In this document: positions 1 through 11,425 of the stretch, piece after piece | Layout of the letters: every line of letters begins with the position of its first letter | Position numbering within the stretch: the first letter of the stretch is position 1 | Source of the DNA: Pachypanchax playfairii | Lineage: Eukaryota; Chordata; Actinopteri; Cyprinodontiformes; Aplocheilidae | Direction: 5' to 3' | Assembly: GCA_006937955.1 (NCBI GenBank) | Contig: SSNP01000007.1 | Span: 2,645,896-2,709,895, forward strand | Length of the DNA stretch: 64,000 bases | Translations under genes and position numbers: made by a program | The notes under the pieces: model-generated | Seen by the model: the letters and a program-made list of their open reading frames with translations, nothing else | What the model was told of the DNA's origin: nothing | Database searches by the model: none

Positions 1-472
1 CCCTTGTTTTCCTCTTGCAACTTGGAAAATCTGTTATCACAGTGTGAGCCGTTAACAATACATTTCTTTGCACGCTGCGACAGCAAGTTCCTGATGTAAT
101 TTGCTGCATTTAAATGTTGTGTGTCGTAAAGTGTCACATGCTTTCTGAGGCTGTATTTGTTTTTGTTCTTCGAGGTAAATGCTAACATTTGTAAATGGCC
201 AACATCCTGATGTTATTCAGATATAACGTGGGCAGGGTTCATCACCCGTGTGCATGTTTGTAACCACCAAACTAAAATTTGAGGTGAGACGTGTCAGAAT
301 ACAGTTTTTTCCTGCACGGGTTTTACAGCGTGACATCGTATCGGACAAAGTCTTTTTATTTAAAATAAGCTCTCCACATGAACTCAAGGGAATGATTGAC
401 TGTATCCATTTTCATGCCTGTCCACCCTGAGGAGATTTCCAGACATTTCACCAAAAAGAAAAAAAAAAAAAA
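1..472 (+). repeat. Copy 1 of a 472-bp duplicated segment, ending at an assembly gap
   Basis: This segment is nearly identical to 2325-2797. Differences I can see are a 5-bp deletion near base 36, a 5-bp insertion (AACGT) near 224 and a handful of substitutions. It ends in a poly-A run that abuts the N gap at 473. It begins exactly at the window edge, so the true copy may extend upstream. It has no coding content. Confidence 0.9.
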
Positions 473-482
473 NNNNNNNNNN
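473..482. other. Assembly gap (10 Ns)
   Basis: Ten N bases follow a homopolymer A run. The flanks are a duplicated segment on the left and the 3' tail of a SINE on the right, both typical places for an assembler to break. Confidence 0.98.
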
Positions 483-556
483 TCGCCCAATGACCGCTGG
501 AGACCTGTGACCCTGAACAGGAAGAAGCAGGTTCAAAAAACGGATGGATGGAATAA
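483..556 (+). mobile_element. 3' end fragment of an ATGG-tailed SINE
   Basis: The sequence TCGCCCAATGACC, then ACCCTGAACAGGAAGAAGC and a short GGATGGATGG tail, matches the 3' parts of the copies at 15230-15374 and 20330-20472. The 5' part is missing at the gap. Confidence 0.75.
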
Positions 557-647
557 TCCTAACACTGAGTGTTTTCATATCTAAAAAATGTGTTTCTTTT
601 TAGGTGATTAAAGTCTAAACTGTACAACATAAAGAATGATCAATAAT

Positions 648-1490
648 CCATTTGTTTTTATACCTGCATGATCCTGTTCAGGGTCGTTAGGAGCTGGTGT
701 CTATCTCCAGTGGTGATTGGGCAAAAAGAGGGGGTTGCACCTGGATAAGTCACCAGTCCATCACTGTTTCTATAGAAACAAACAATAATTTACACAAACA
801 CACAGATTTAGAATCCCCACTTAAAGCAGTACTAAATACATTTTCCGCAACCGTGCCTCAGACGGCCATTGCTCGTACCGGTGTTCTGTAGAAATATGCT
901 ACCTGTTGAGATGTGCTACCGATTTCGTCTGCGCATGTGCTGTTCTACAGTCTTGACTTCAATAAACAGATTTATTGCTTATTTTTGTTTCTATATTTTT
1001 TCCATAAATACATTTTACCTATCAAATAAATTCTCCCAGGACAGGAACACTAAATATGATGTTACTTTTACTTTATTTGCATTGTCAGAGCGACAGGCAA
1101 ATATTTGGACACACCCAGAGGAGAAGGACCCAACAATGGCCGATAAGGACCCAGAGGGCTTTTATATAGAAAATATCAGGGAAGGATCATAAAAACATGC
1201 TAAATAATTAACAGCACAACTAACCATAAACAAGAATACTGTATACACTTAGAATGTTTTTCAGTGAGTGTCCACTTAGACAAGTTTGAAAAAAGTAGCT
1301 TAAAGTTTTATAAGTTATTTTGTACAGCTTTAACCCAACATTCACATTAGCCTGTGGATGGAAACCAACACACCTGAAAAACCCTCTCAGACACAGAAAG
1401 AACATGCAGATGTCTCAACCAGGTGTTGAACCTGCAACCTTCTTGCTGTGAAGCATCAGTGATTTTCAGCTGTGCAACTGTGCAGCCCTA
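648..1490 (-). mobile_element. SINE copy on the minus strand, interrupted by about 510 bp
   Basis: 648-828 matches the 3' half of the SINE family in reverse (GTTCAGGGTCG, GAGCTGGTGTCTATCTCCAG). About 1340-1490 matches its 5' half in reverse (GAACCTGCAACCTTCTTGCTG, ending GTGCAGCCC). The two halves are in the correct order and orientation, with unrelated sequence (about 829-1339) between them. This suggests a later insertion that split one copy. The alternative is two independent fragments. Confidence 0.65.
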
Positions 1491-2324
1491 CAGTCAGAAA
1501 GGGTTATTTTAATTGGTGATAAGATCTCCTGTATAAACACACACATAAATCATTTGGGAAAAATCTATAAGTGAAATAATAAAATTAGACTAAATGCAGT
1601 TCACCAAATCTTTGGAGGATAGTGTCTAACGTTTTGCTCTAACCTATCCTTATGTGGTGAGCAAAAGAAGAGAAAAGACCCAAAAACATTTTCCTAAAGC
1701 AACAGTCCTCTTGCCTTAGTGATGCAGTATGGTAACGTGGGTTGGTTTTAAATGTATTTATTTATTGTTTTTATTTGGATCATCTGTTTTATAAGGGTCC
1801 TTCAAATTTTTTTCTCATGCAGACAGAGCAAGAGCACGTAAATACGATTTCTTCTGCATTCCTGAATGTGTCTCATACATGAATTATGACCAAAGCTTCT
1901 GGCTACATGCAAAATTCAGAGTCTGCAATTTAATCACATCACCTTTAGTTGCTTGCAAAAAGTTTATTTTGTGTTTTTTTGAACCACCATTTTCACCTTT
2001 TTTAGTAAATAAATCAAACTGAAAATTATCATTTAACATGACTGACAATTGTTGTCTCTCCGTGAGGTCAGAAGATTTAGGTTTTACGGTGACTCTGGGT
2101 CTTTATTGTCGTTGCTGGGTATCTGATTTGCATCAATAAAAAAAGCAAATTGATCTAATTTAATAATAACTTAAAATTTAAAGAGAAATTACTGTAAAAA
2201 TATTTTAAAAAACCTTAGTGCTCAAAAACAATATTAAAAGACACTTTGTTTGTTTGAGCTTTTATTTCTTATTATCAGTTTTTTTTATTGTTTTTCAGTC
2301 ATCAGTTTGTTTTCATTTGGTCTT

Positions 2325-2797
2325 CCCTTGTTTTCCTCTTGCAACTTGGAAAATCTGTTAACTAATCACAGTGTGAGCCGTTAACAATACATTTCTTTGC
2401 ACGCTGCGACAGCAAGTTCCTGATGTAATTTGCTGCATTTAAATGTTGTATGTCGTAAAGTGTCGCATGCTTTCTGAGGCTGTATTTGTTTTTGTTCTTC
2501 GAGGTAAATGCTAACATTTGTAAATGGCCAACATCCTGATGTTATTCAGATATGGGCAGGGTTCATCACCCGTGTGCATGTTTGTAACCACGAAACAAAA
2601 ATTTGAGGTGAGACGTGTCAGAATACAGTTTTTTCCTGCACGGGTTTTACAGCGTGACATCGTATCGGACAAAGTCTTTTTATTTAAAATAAGCTCTCCA
2701 CATGAACTCAAGGGAATGATTGACTGTATCCATTTTCATGCCTGTCCACCCTGAGGAGATTTCCAGACATTTCACCAAAAAGAAAAAAAAAAAAAAA
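2325..2797 (+). repeat. Copy 2 of the 472-bp duplicated segment
   Basis: Nearly identical to 1-472, from CCCTTGTTTTCCTCTTGC to the terminal poly-A run. Here the sequence continues into unique DNA without a gap. A short open frame across it (2524-2754) also occurs in the first copy, but it has no recognisable motif and I do not treat it as a gene. Confidence 0.9.
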
Positions 2798-2905
2798 TTA
2801 CTCATGTGAAGAATTGTCATGGGATCACCAAAGTCATTAGGATTTAGCCATCCGGGACTAAAAGTGTCTGTGCAAAATTTCATGGTTGTCTGGCCCATAT
2901 CAGTG
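2798..2905. repeat. Fragment of a dispersed teleost repeat (tentative)
   Basis: The phrases ACCAAAGTCATTAGGAT and GCAAAATTTCATGG resemble a dispersed repeat common in fish genomes. A decayed relative with CACAAAATTTCATGGCTGTC is at about 23150-23180. No ends or target duplication are visible and the class is not determined. Confidence 0.4.
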
Positions 2906-3377
2906 TCTCATTGTCTCCATTACAGTCATATTTCTGTAAAAAGGCTAACGTAACAATACATTTAGGATCCCTGACACTCTGTGCAGCAGGCTTTCAAACA
3001 TGGAAAGAAAATAAGGTCCTCTTCCCACATGGCTGTCTCAGTGTCCCTGGAGGTTTGAGGCACAAGGTTTTGCTTAGACTGCAGACCCATATGAGAGCTC
3101 TAATGAAGGTTCGCTGCTGAAGAGCTGCAAGAAATAAGACAGAGACATGCTACATGGTAACAAGCTGCAGGAGAGCAGAAAACACATACAGTGGTCCTTC
3201 TGTTACTGTGACGACACAGTCTTTCAGATTCTTCTGGAGATTTATAATCACACAAATTCATGGCTTCGTTTTGGATTATTGGCAATCCAGCATGCAGAAT
3301 CCAACATTTTATTTACTTGTTTACTGAAGAATATTAAACCTTAATGTCTGTTAGTGTTATTGTGTCATGTTATGAAG

Positions 3378-3641
3378 TAGGACTGGGTGATATGATGGTA
3401 GTAGATCATGACAAACCATCAAAACTACTCAAAATCTGATCCGAAATGTAGCTTAATTTAAACTCTGTCATGTTTTTCTTTCTTTCAAGTTATGTTTTTC
3501 TATCGTGGAAACAGTTTGAATGAGTTGTTAAGTAACTTGTAGAATAATAACACATCAATGTTTAAAAAAACAAAAGTTAAAAAAAGGGATTTTACTATCA
3601 GAAAAATAGTTGTACCATTTTTTTGACATCACACAACCCTA
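3378..3641. mobile_element. hAT-type miniature element (264 bp) with 8-bp target duplication
   Basis: The left end TAGGACTGGGTGATATGAT and the right end GACATCACACAACCCTA are imperfect inverted repeats. They are flanked by TTATGAAG (3370-3377) and TTTTGAAG (3642-3649), a 7 of 8 match. An 8-bp target duplication with ends of this kind is characteristic of hAT elements. It has no coding capacity and is therefore non-autonomous. Confidence 0.7.
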
Positions 3642-6600
3642 TTTTGAAGCAGATTTTTAAACAAAGTATAACATTTTTTGTTACATATATATTTATTGAC
3701 AGATTTTAAGAGAAAAACATGAACTTGACATGTGGAAATCATGTGTTTTATCTGTAGAGATGTTATCTTAACATGCTAAATGCTAAATTAATGTAGTTTT
3801 ATCATATAGACTTTATACGTTTATTAAATAACACAACTGTTTACCAACACTATTAGTGGCATTCCTGGTCATGTGATTAGTTCCTTCCTGAAATGAGTAA
3901 ACAAAAACAAACCAATAAAAACAAATTAGATTAAAATGTCTGCGTCATGTTTTGGTTCATATTATTTTTTTTTCCATCTGTATGTGTGCATGAGTGTGTG
4001 TGTGTGCGTTCAGATCACAGATGTTGGGGTCCAGTGTGTCTTCGTTTCACAGAATATGTAATAAACTGCTGCTAGAACTCATTCTTTGTCCTTCAGTTGT
4101 GTTATTGCAGCAGGGCTTCATGGTGCCTCTGAACGTTTCCGAACAACAGGCAATAATACATAACTAATATATCAGCCGGCACAGTGTGGACCTTCACATG
4201 GAGGCTAAATTATTAAAGTGCAGCATAGGCCTCGGGTAGTTAAGCTAAAATACCTGTTGATTTTGCATTTGAAAGTGAAAGAGCGGAGCTTCAGTGTTTT
4301 ATTAGCTTCAATTTCATTTTCTGTGTATTTCCCTGGAGATAATGTTTAGTGAATGTGCTTTTTTCTCTCTCTCTCGTCTCTTTTTGTGGGAACTTTTGCA
4401 GCCGTGTGCGAGTGCTGTTGAACACGTTTGTGTGTCTTTTCTCTTGAGCTTGAAAAATATACAGTGCCTCAGCAGCCAGAGCATACATAAAAAATCAGTT
4501 GACAGGATTACTGTGTTCAGATGCAAATCCGGTGGGATTTCAAGTGCTCTCTAAAATGCCTGCATGTGACGGGTACATTGATTTGGTGGAAGACTTCAAT
4601 CACAATTGACATTTTGCAAATTAGGGAACCTCTGTCCCTTCAAAGGGGGTTGCTTAAATTACCATTGACTAAAGGCCAAAAGCTATTGATGACACAATAT
4701 AATGTTTTTAAACTGCCTTATCAGTACTGAAGCACTCATGCTTCACCCTTAAATGAGGCCATCAAGATCAATAGCAGGTTGTTTATTGATGAATTAGGCA
4801 CAGACTTGTCATGTGCTTTCTACTTAGAGGTTGAAAGCACATCAAATCTAAAATCTGCCCGAAAAATTCGGCTGTTAGTTGTGAAGCAAAATCAGCTAGT
4901 TTGCATCGTGACGTCGAAGGCGTTTCTCCCTGCTCCTCTGATGATAACAACAGAAAAGAAAATCATTGGATTAATTTATACATTGGTTTGAGTCTCCTGT
5001 TTAAATCCTGTGTGGAATTTGGTTAAAAGTTATAAGGCTTCTTTCATGCACACATAGTGCACAGTGATTTAATGTGTCAGTGAATCAGTGAAAGATGGAA
5101 AGTAAAGTCCTTGGTTGAGTCCACTGCTGGACATCAGCATGTAAATTCTGAGCTGAGCGAACACAAAGTGACTGCGTTCACAGAAAAGATTATCAGAATA
5201 ATTGACTTTTAAAACATAGATGCTTGTTTGTTAAGTTAGTTGCTAACACGTCCTCTTCAGTGCAGGAACTGTGTAATTGTCTGCTGTGAGGCACATTTCG
5301 AAAGCAAATATGTGAGAAGTAACGGGCCCCAGGTGTTACACATCTGTGTACTCCTCATGTTAATGAAGAGTTTTTATAGATAAAGTGCATTTCTCTCCAT
5401 CCTTTAAACAGAAAGTGATAGTTGGGGTTCTGTAAAACTGTCAATTTTTATTTTACATATTTCAGATAGGTCATTAAATGACCTCAGTTCGGAGAAACAG
5501 AGATTAGTTCTGACTAGATTGACAAGCTAATGGCTAGTACTAGTAAAGCTAGCAATGATCGTTGCTGTCTTCATATAATTATGTTATTCTCTCTTTCACT
5601 GTAGTAGTGGTTCATGTGAATGTTATTTCCTGAGCTTTTTCCCTACGGTAAATTTTACATAACATTGTTTTTTTTATTTGCTCTAGAACAAGTGAAGCTG
5701 ACTAGAACCTCATGTTAAATGTGCAACAACTTTGGCTGGAATTGGACTGAAATAACTGATGTGATGTAAAATATAAAATAAATAACATATAATATAGTAT
5801 TTGCTTTAAATGTTAAATACCCGAGTTGTTTCAAGGCTGTAGAAATGAACTTTTCTGTTGATCTGAGATCATACAAGAGAATCTACAAGAAGTTAGTTAT
5901 CAAATGTTCAAAATCTTTTCTTAGAACTCACTTCAAAAAATCTGAACTTTTAGCTTTTAGCAGGAAGAAAAAACTAAACAATATACACACATGAGGTAAG
6001 AGCAGATGAAAGTAGCCAAGATAATCTGCATGACCTTCTGCCTGCTTCCATCTTCGTATTGAACTGATTTTTGTAGAAGTAAATATGAATCACAGCAAAG
6101 TCTTTGTGTTTCATGAATGGCTTTTGATCAAAAGATGTTGTTTAAAAAAGAAAGAAACCTGATATTTGGAGCTGGGCACTAGCCTCACAGCGCTTCAACA
6201 CACTGCATTAATGGACTGCTTTTCTATTACACTCAGACTTGTTTCCTTGTCTGACAACTGTAGTAAAGAAATACGAAAGCTGCTTTATTGGAAATTAGGC
6301 TGTTAGGATACAGTGGGTGAATCAAAGAGAAGCAAACAGATGCAGGAAGCTGAATACAGATGTGAGACTTGGAACGTAAATTAGCATTTAGCGTCATTTT
6401 CTGTGGAAACTTTTATTGGACTTAAGCTCACCGAAAAGTGAGAAATGAAAGGAAACTTGCTTTGAGAATGTGGTAACTTCTGATGTATCTTATTTTAGTG
6501 TGACATGGATTTTCCTTTTCCTGACACTTTTTTTTTCCTTGTCCTGATTATTAGCATCTAACACTAGCTTTAGCCTAGTACCTGTTATCTGTCATCCAGA

Positions 6601-8329
6601 CTAAATCTAAATATTTATAACACAGTTTTGTATATCTAAATCAAAATCTAGGCATGGCTGCGCTAATAAGAAAATATAATACTTTCATATTTGTTAAATG
6701 TTTGTTGCTTGTTTGCTTTGTTCTTTGGCAATAACAAGCGATGCGTCTTCTTGTTCAGTTTGGAGATTTTGCGGAGCAAGTCTTCATGCGATCGATAACT
6801 TCAGGGGTGTATGTGTGTTTGCCTGAATTAATCATGCTTGGAGGATAGATATGTGGTTCTACACAAGGTTAACCGCTAGATTTATTTTTGGTTAAGGCTT
6901 CTGTGAAGATTAGGCGAAGGTTGGTGTAAAGGATTTCTATCATCATGTGACAGGCAATAAACAAAAGTTTTTTTTTTTTTTCTTCTTAAATCCGCAGTTA
7001 GAGCTATTGTTAAAAAGACTAAGGCTAAAGCTATTTCTCAGAAGAATTCACATAACTCAGTGTTACACACTTCTAAATGGCAAAAAACATGTTTGCCGTG
7101 CGAGTTTGTGTTTCATGGTTGTTTTAATACTTTTCTTGTGCTCAAATCATTTTTCACTTCCTGTGCACAGCTGGAGCACATCTTCACCTCTGTATTTGGA
7201 GAGTAATTCCTCTCTGAGGTTTGAACTTGAAATGAATTTTATTGGAAAAGGGTGATTTAACGAAACAAAAAACACAAGGACAGAATCAATTTTACAACTG
7301 AGGCTTTAATGTTTTATTTTTTCACTAACATAATGATGTAATGGTAATGTTTTATGTTTAAACCATGTGCTGTTCACGTAACCCATGTTTTTTTCAAGTG
7401 TTTAGCCTAAATGAGACATTTTAAAAATAATTTCTGAACCACATTTTCATCTTTGAACAGATTTTAGGATTAATTGTTGAAACTTTAATGGTTAGAGCTC
7501 ATCTTAGCACTAATAGGCTTCGATTATTTCTCCTACACTTTGTATTTTGGATGATCAATGAACCACAAAGTTTAAAAGTAATTTTAATTTCCTTTAAATG
7601 TTGAGGGCATTGGGTTTGTTTCACTGTAGCTCGTTTGACAGATCTTGTTATTAGCAGTGTTGAGATTCACTTGAGCTGCTCTGCATGTTGATGCTGTTGA
7701 CATAAACAACGAGAACCCTTCAGTAGCGAAGTGTGACAGTTCTATTGTTCTTGACTGGGCCTCTTCCTGTTTCGCCTGGTTAACTTGTCTCAGGGTAATT
7801 GTCTGATCTGGTGTCTGTTCCACATCTTTGATTCTGGCTCTGAGCTGCGTGTCAGCGTGCCTTTTTTACACTTTGTCTCCCTGCCAGTTGAAAGTTGTGT
7901 GAAAAGAGTGTGTCGCAAAAAGAAAAAACACATTCTACATAAATCTTCTCACTCCATTTGTCAAGACGTCCTCTTTTTATGAATCATGATTTGAGTTTAA
8001 ATGGGAGTCTGTTTATACAGAAAACTCTGTCTGGAAGACTGTGTCCACTTCCTCCAGAGTTGGCAGGGTGATCGGTACAACACTGAAAAATGTTTCTTGT
8101 GCTCACTGAGGAAGCAGTTATTCATTGTTCTGGCTTTGCAGCGGTGCCATGGTGTTTCTGTCGGTACTCCAAGGTCAGAAGCTCTCAGTGATGCACTACA
8201 ACTACCAATCAGCCCGGAGAAGAAAAGAGAGGCCGCTACACCACAGGCGAACACACGATCCATCAGAGTGTGGAAGATAGCAGAGGAGATGTAAAGAAGA
8301 TTTTTATTTTCTCCACCCATCATGGCTCT

Positions 8330-8343
8330 GTAACCATGGCAAC
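8330..8343 (+). promoter_or_regulatory. Match to the RFX X-box consensus
   Basis: GTAACCATGGCAAC fits GTNRCC-N2-RGYAAC with no mismatch. RFX factors bind this palindromic motif in ciliary and neuronal genes. Function here is inferred from the motif alone. Confidence 0.4.
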
Positions 8344-8600
8344 ATCATTTAATATACATTAAAAAAGAGACTATAACGAATGTTTATAAGCATTGGTTTC
8401 ATGTGCTTTAATGTTTAGAACATTATTGTGTATAAATATGAAGGATGTATCTCAGTCTATTTTTTTGCATAACAGTTTTGCCATCATTTCCTGTTTATCT
8501 GTCCTACAATAATAAATATTTGAAACCATAGTCTGCGCACAAGAGCTGTAGTTGACCCCCCCGCCTCCACTCACCCACCGTTATACAATTCATTTTTTTG

Positions 8601-9759
8601 AAGGTACAGTATGTAAGAATTAAACATTGCTGTTAAATCCGAGTCCCGCAGTTCATGTAGAAAAAAAAACGTCCACTCTCAGCCACTCGCCCCCTTCCCT
8701 CCGATTTTTCTGTTGAGTTGCCAGTTCTGATGTTGATTCTCGTTTTGTTTCCCTTGTATTTGTTCTAGGGGTGTAACGATGCATGGGAATATGTTGAACC
8801 GTTCGGTTCGGCCTGTTTGGTTCGGTTCACTTGTGTACCGTTTTGGTGCATTTTTTTTCATAAATGTATTATTAATGTGATATTAAGCGCAGCAGAAGTA
8901 AGTTTCCAGGAGAGTTTTAGCATGGACGCTGTATTGCGTGACGCACAGCGGCGCTAAACAAACACATTGAAGTAAATACACGAGCAGAGGGGTGTAACAG
9001 CACATGCATTCATACGAACCGTTTCGGTACTGCACTGTTAGCATAGTGCAGATGTTCACCGATCCGATTACAGCTAGTTAACAGGCTTGTTTTGCGCGGA
9101 GCATCTTCACTGGCGGATTGGAAGTTTGTTGTCAGCACCGGACTCCCACGTGAGTTTTTTTTTTCTCTAACAGATGTAAGTTAAGCAGTATTCTATTTTT
9201 TATTTCTATTTTTATATGTTTTCTTATTTTTTTAATGTTTAATTTTATAAGAAAATATAGAAACCGTTGTTTGCAAAAGTTGAAAATTAAATAAAACGCA
9301 ATTATGGTTTGTTTTTTTCCACTTACTGTTCCGAAAATTAACCAAACTGTGACCTCAAAACCGAGATATATACCGAACAGTGACTTTTGTGTACTGTTAC
9401 ACCCCTATTTTGTTAAATTTTTGGGAATGTCTGAAGGTCTATTTGTTCAGTGTTAAGTTTTTCTAAAGGTGTTTGAACGCCCCATCACATGCAGCTCGGC
9501 TGCTGAGTTGGAAGGATGTGGTGGTTTCTTACTTTTTGCTGCTGCTCATTGTGGAATTACAGCTGCTTGTGTTGAAGACTTGGCAGCCCTGCAGACTCAC
9601 ATGTGATTCATTATGGAACCAGGAAGTCTGGACGTGTAAATAATGATTACGGTCCGGGCTAGCTTTTTTGGTGGACATCGAGATCTGTTACAATGTGACT
9701 TTATTTTCAACATCAGTTGGACATTAGACTGTTGTGTGACTATTTCAGTACTGTACCTT
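8601..9759. mobile_element. Inverted-repeat element with AAGGTACAGTA ends, carrying a nested hAT element
   Basis: AAGGTACAGTA at 8601-8611 is the exact reverse complement of TACTGTACCTT at 9749-9759. The ends resemble those of a dispersed fish MITE-like family. With the nested 642-bp element and one copy of its target site removed, the host element would be about 509 bp. I cannot see a convincing target duplication outside the ends, so the superfamily is open. Confidence 0.6.
8766..9407. mobile_element. hAT-type non-autonomous element (642 bp) nested in the element at 8601-9759
   Basis: The left terminus TAGGGGTGTAACGATG and right terminus TGTTACACCCCTA are inverted repeats. Flanks ATTTGTTC (8758-8765) and TTTTGTTA (9408-9415) agree at six of eight positions, consistent with a decayed 8-bp hAT target duplication. 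Internal sequence has CGGTTCGG-like subrepeats but no transposase. Its position inside another inverted-repeat element shows it inserted later. Confidence 0.75.
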
Positions 9760-10339
9760 TAATTTAGAAAAGTTTTCTTCACGTTTTCAGCATAACCTCA
9801 TATTTTAAATTGCATTAAAGTTCCAGCACCAATTATAATACTGAGAAAAAAAACAACTTTACTGATTGGTCAATGCATTTCATTAATTAATAAAGTTGTT
9901 TTGGTTAATGAATGTTGTTTTCTTCCAATGTTACATTAGCTGTTGGAGCTTTTACCTGCTTAATGCTCAGAAAAAAAACAATTTCTCATCACACTGTTGC
10001 TGCAGCAGCTCTTATCACTCTGTCATTCTTTTTGCTTGGGGTTTATAGGGTGTATTTATTTTCCAGACCTTTTCTCGGGCACAAATCTATATTATATAAG
10101 ACAAAGGATATATTGCACCCTTCAAAGTTTTATGTTTGATATTTTGAACATTATTATAGCCGTAGTAAACAGCTTGGGGTTTCAGGATACTGAGAACAAA
10201 TAGTTTCTGTTGTAAATGTGAAAATCAGACTATGTCTTTAGGTTTTAATCTGAGCTATTCTGTAGATTTTTTTGTTTTTGTTTTGTTTTTTCAAAGTTAG
10301 ACCAGCTATAAATGCATGTCAACTCATTGGTCTCTAATT

Positions 10340-11425
10340 TAAATAATATACATTTTTATTTTCTCTTTCTGCACAACCCACATAGACAATGTAGTTACAG
10401 TATTAATAGGATTATACCACTGTGGTGGGGTCATCTCATGTGGTGAGGGTGTGGTGAAGTCCAGATTCTGGTGTGTTGGTAAGCAGATAACAACTTGGTG
10501 ATCAAAGAAATGATGGTTGACTTCAGGAGCAGGAAGTCCAATCTGCAGTTCCTCTATAATTATTGGGAACGTGTGGAGAAGCTTTAAGTTTCTGGGTGTG
10601 CAGACTTCCATTTGAGTTCCTCCTCTTAGAGGTTGATGCCTTCACTTGAAGATCCTCAGAACCTAAAATGAAAACTGCTGACCAGGTTCTACTCCTGACT
10701 GTTCTATAGCTGCTCTGTTTAATATCTTCTGACCTATTGCTTTTTCGTGTGGTTCTTGAGCTGCACTATGACACAGAGGAAGGTGCTCCGAAGGGTCAGC
10801 AATAGCACCCAGAAAATCACTGACCACCCTTTTCCCGTCCTGTGAGAACACTATTAGATCTGCTTTCTCAAGAGGGCAGGCAACATCTTACTGGACTTCT
10901 CTCACCCTGAACACCAGGTGTTAAAGCTGCTTCTCTCTGCCAGAGCATACAGGGCACAGACAAAAAGACTTGGTGTTTATAAAAGGGCAATAGCTCTAAT
11001 AAATGAAAACACCCAGCCATCCTCTCTCATTGGATCATGTGTATTTAAATAAATTTAATATACATTATGTCTCTGCTCAGTTTGCATATCTGTATATTGC
11101 ACTTTATATAAACATCCAATACACATTCTACAGCATTCACAGACCTCATTTCTGCTCATAATGCACATCCTAACCCTGCAGATTGCCATCGTGAATAATC
11201 CTGATTCTGTATGTACACAATTTCTTCCTCTTATTGCATATTTCATTTTTTACACACATTAATAGTTTTTGCACATATCAATTCCTCATTTCTTCACATA
11301 TTGCTAATCTCATTATCCGTACCTATTGGGATTTTATTTGTCTTTTTACAGAAATATGGAAGTTCTCAAGTTGCTTTATAACACTGTACAATGACAACAA
11401 AGACTCACCTCACCTCACCTCATTT
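10340..11425 (+). mobile_element. Degenerate LINE 3' end (L2/Rex1-like reverse transcriptase remnant and 3' UTR)
   Basis: The + strand carries broken coding traces typical of the C-terminal part of L2/Rex1-like LINE reverse transcriptases. EMMVDFRSRKS lies near 10507. SFKFLGVQT lies near 10580. A late block near 10910 runs into RAIALINENTQ near 10985. Stops and frameshifts separate the pieces, so nothing is translated. The 3' end reads ACAATGACAACAAAGACT followed by a short (CTCAC)n run at 11404-11421, the short tandem tail typical of such LINEs. The subfamily is not settled. Confidence 0.7.

Noticed and set aside
248..2754. Two similar short open frames (248-430 and 2524-2754) as a duplicated gene
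   Set aside because: They are similar only because the DNA segment is duplicated. They have no domain, no good context and end in repeat sequence.
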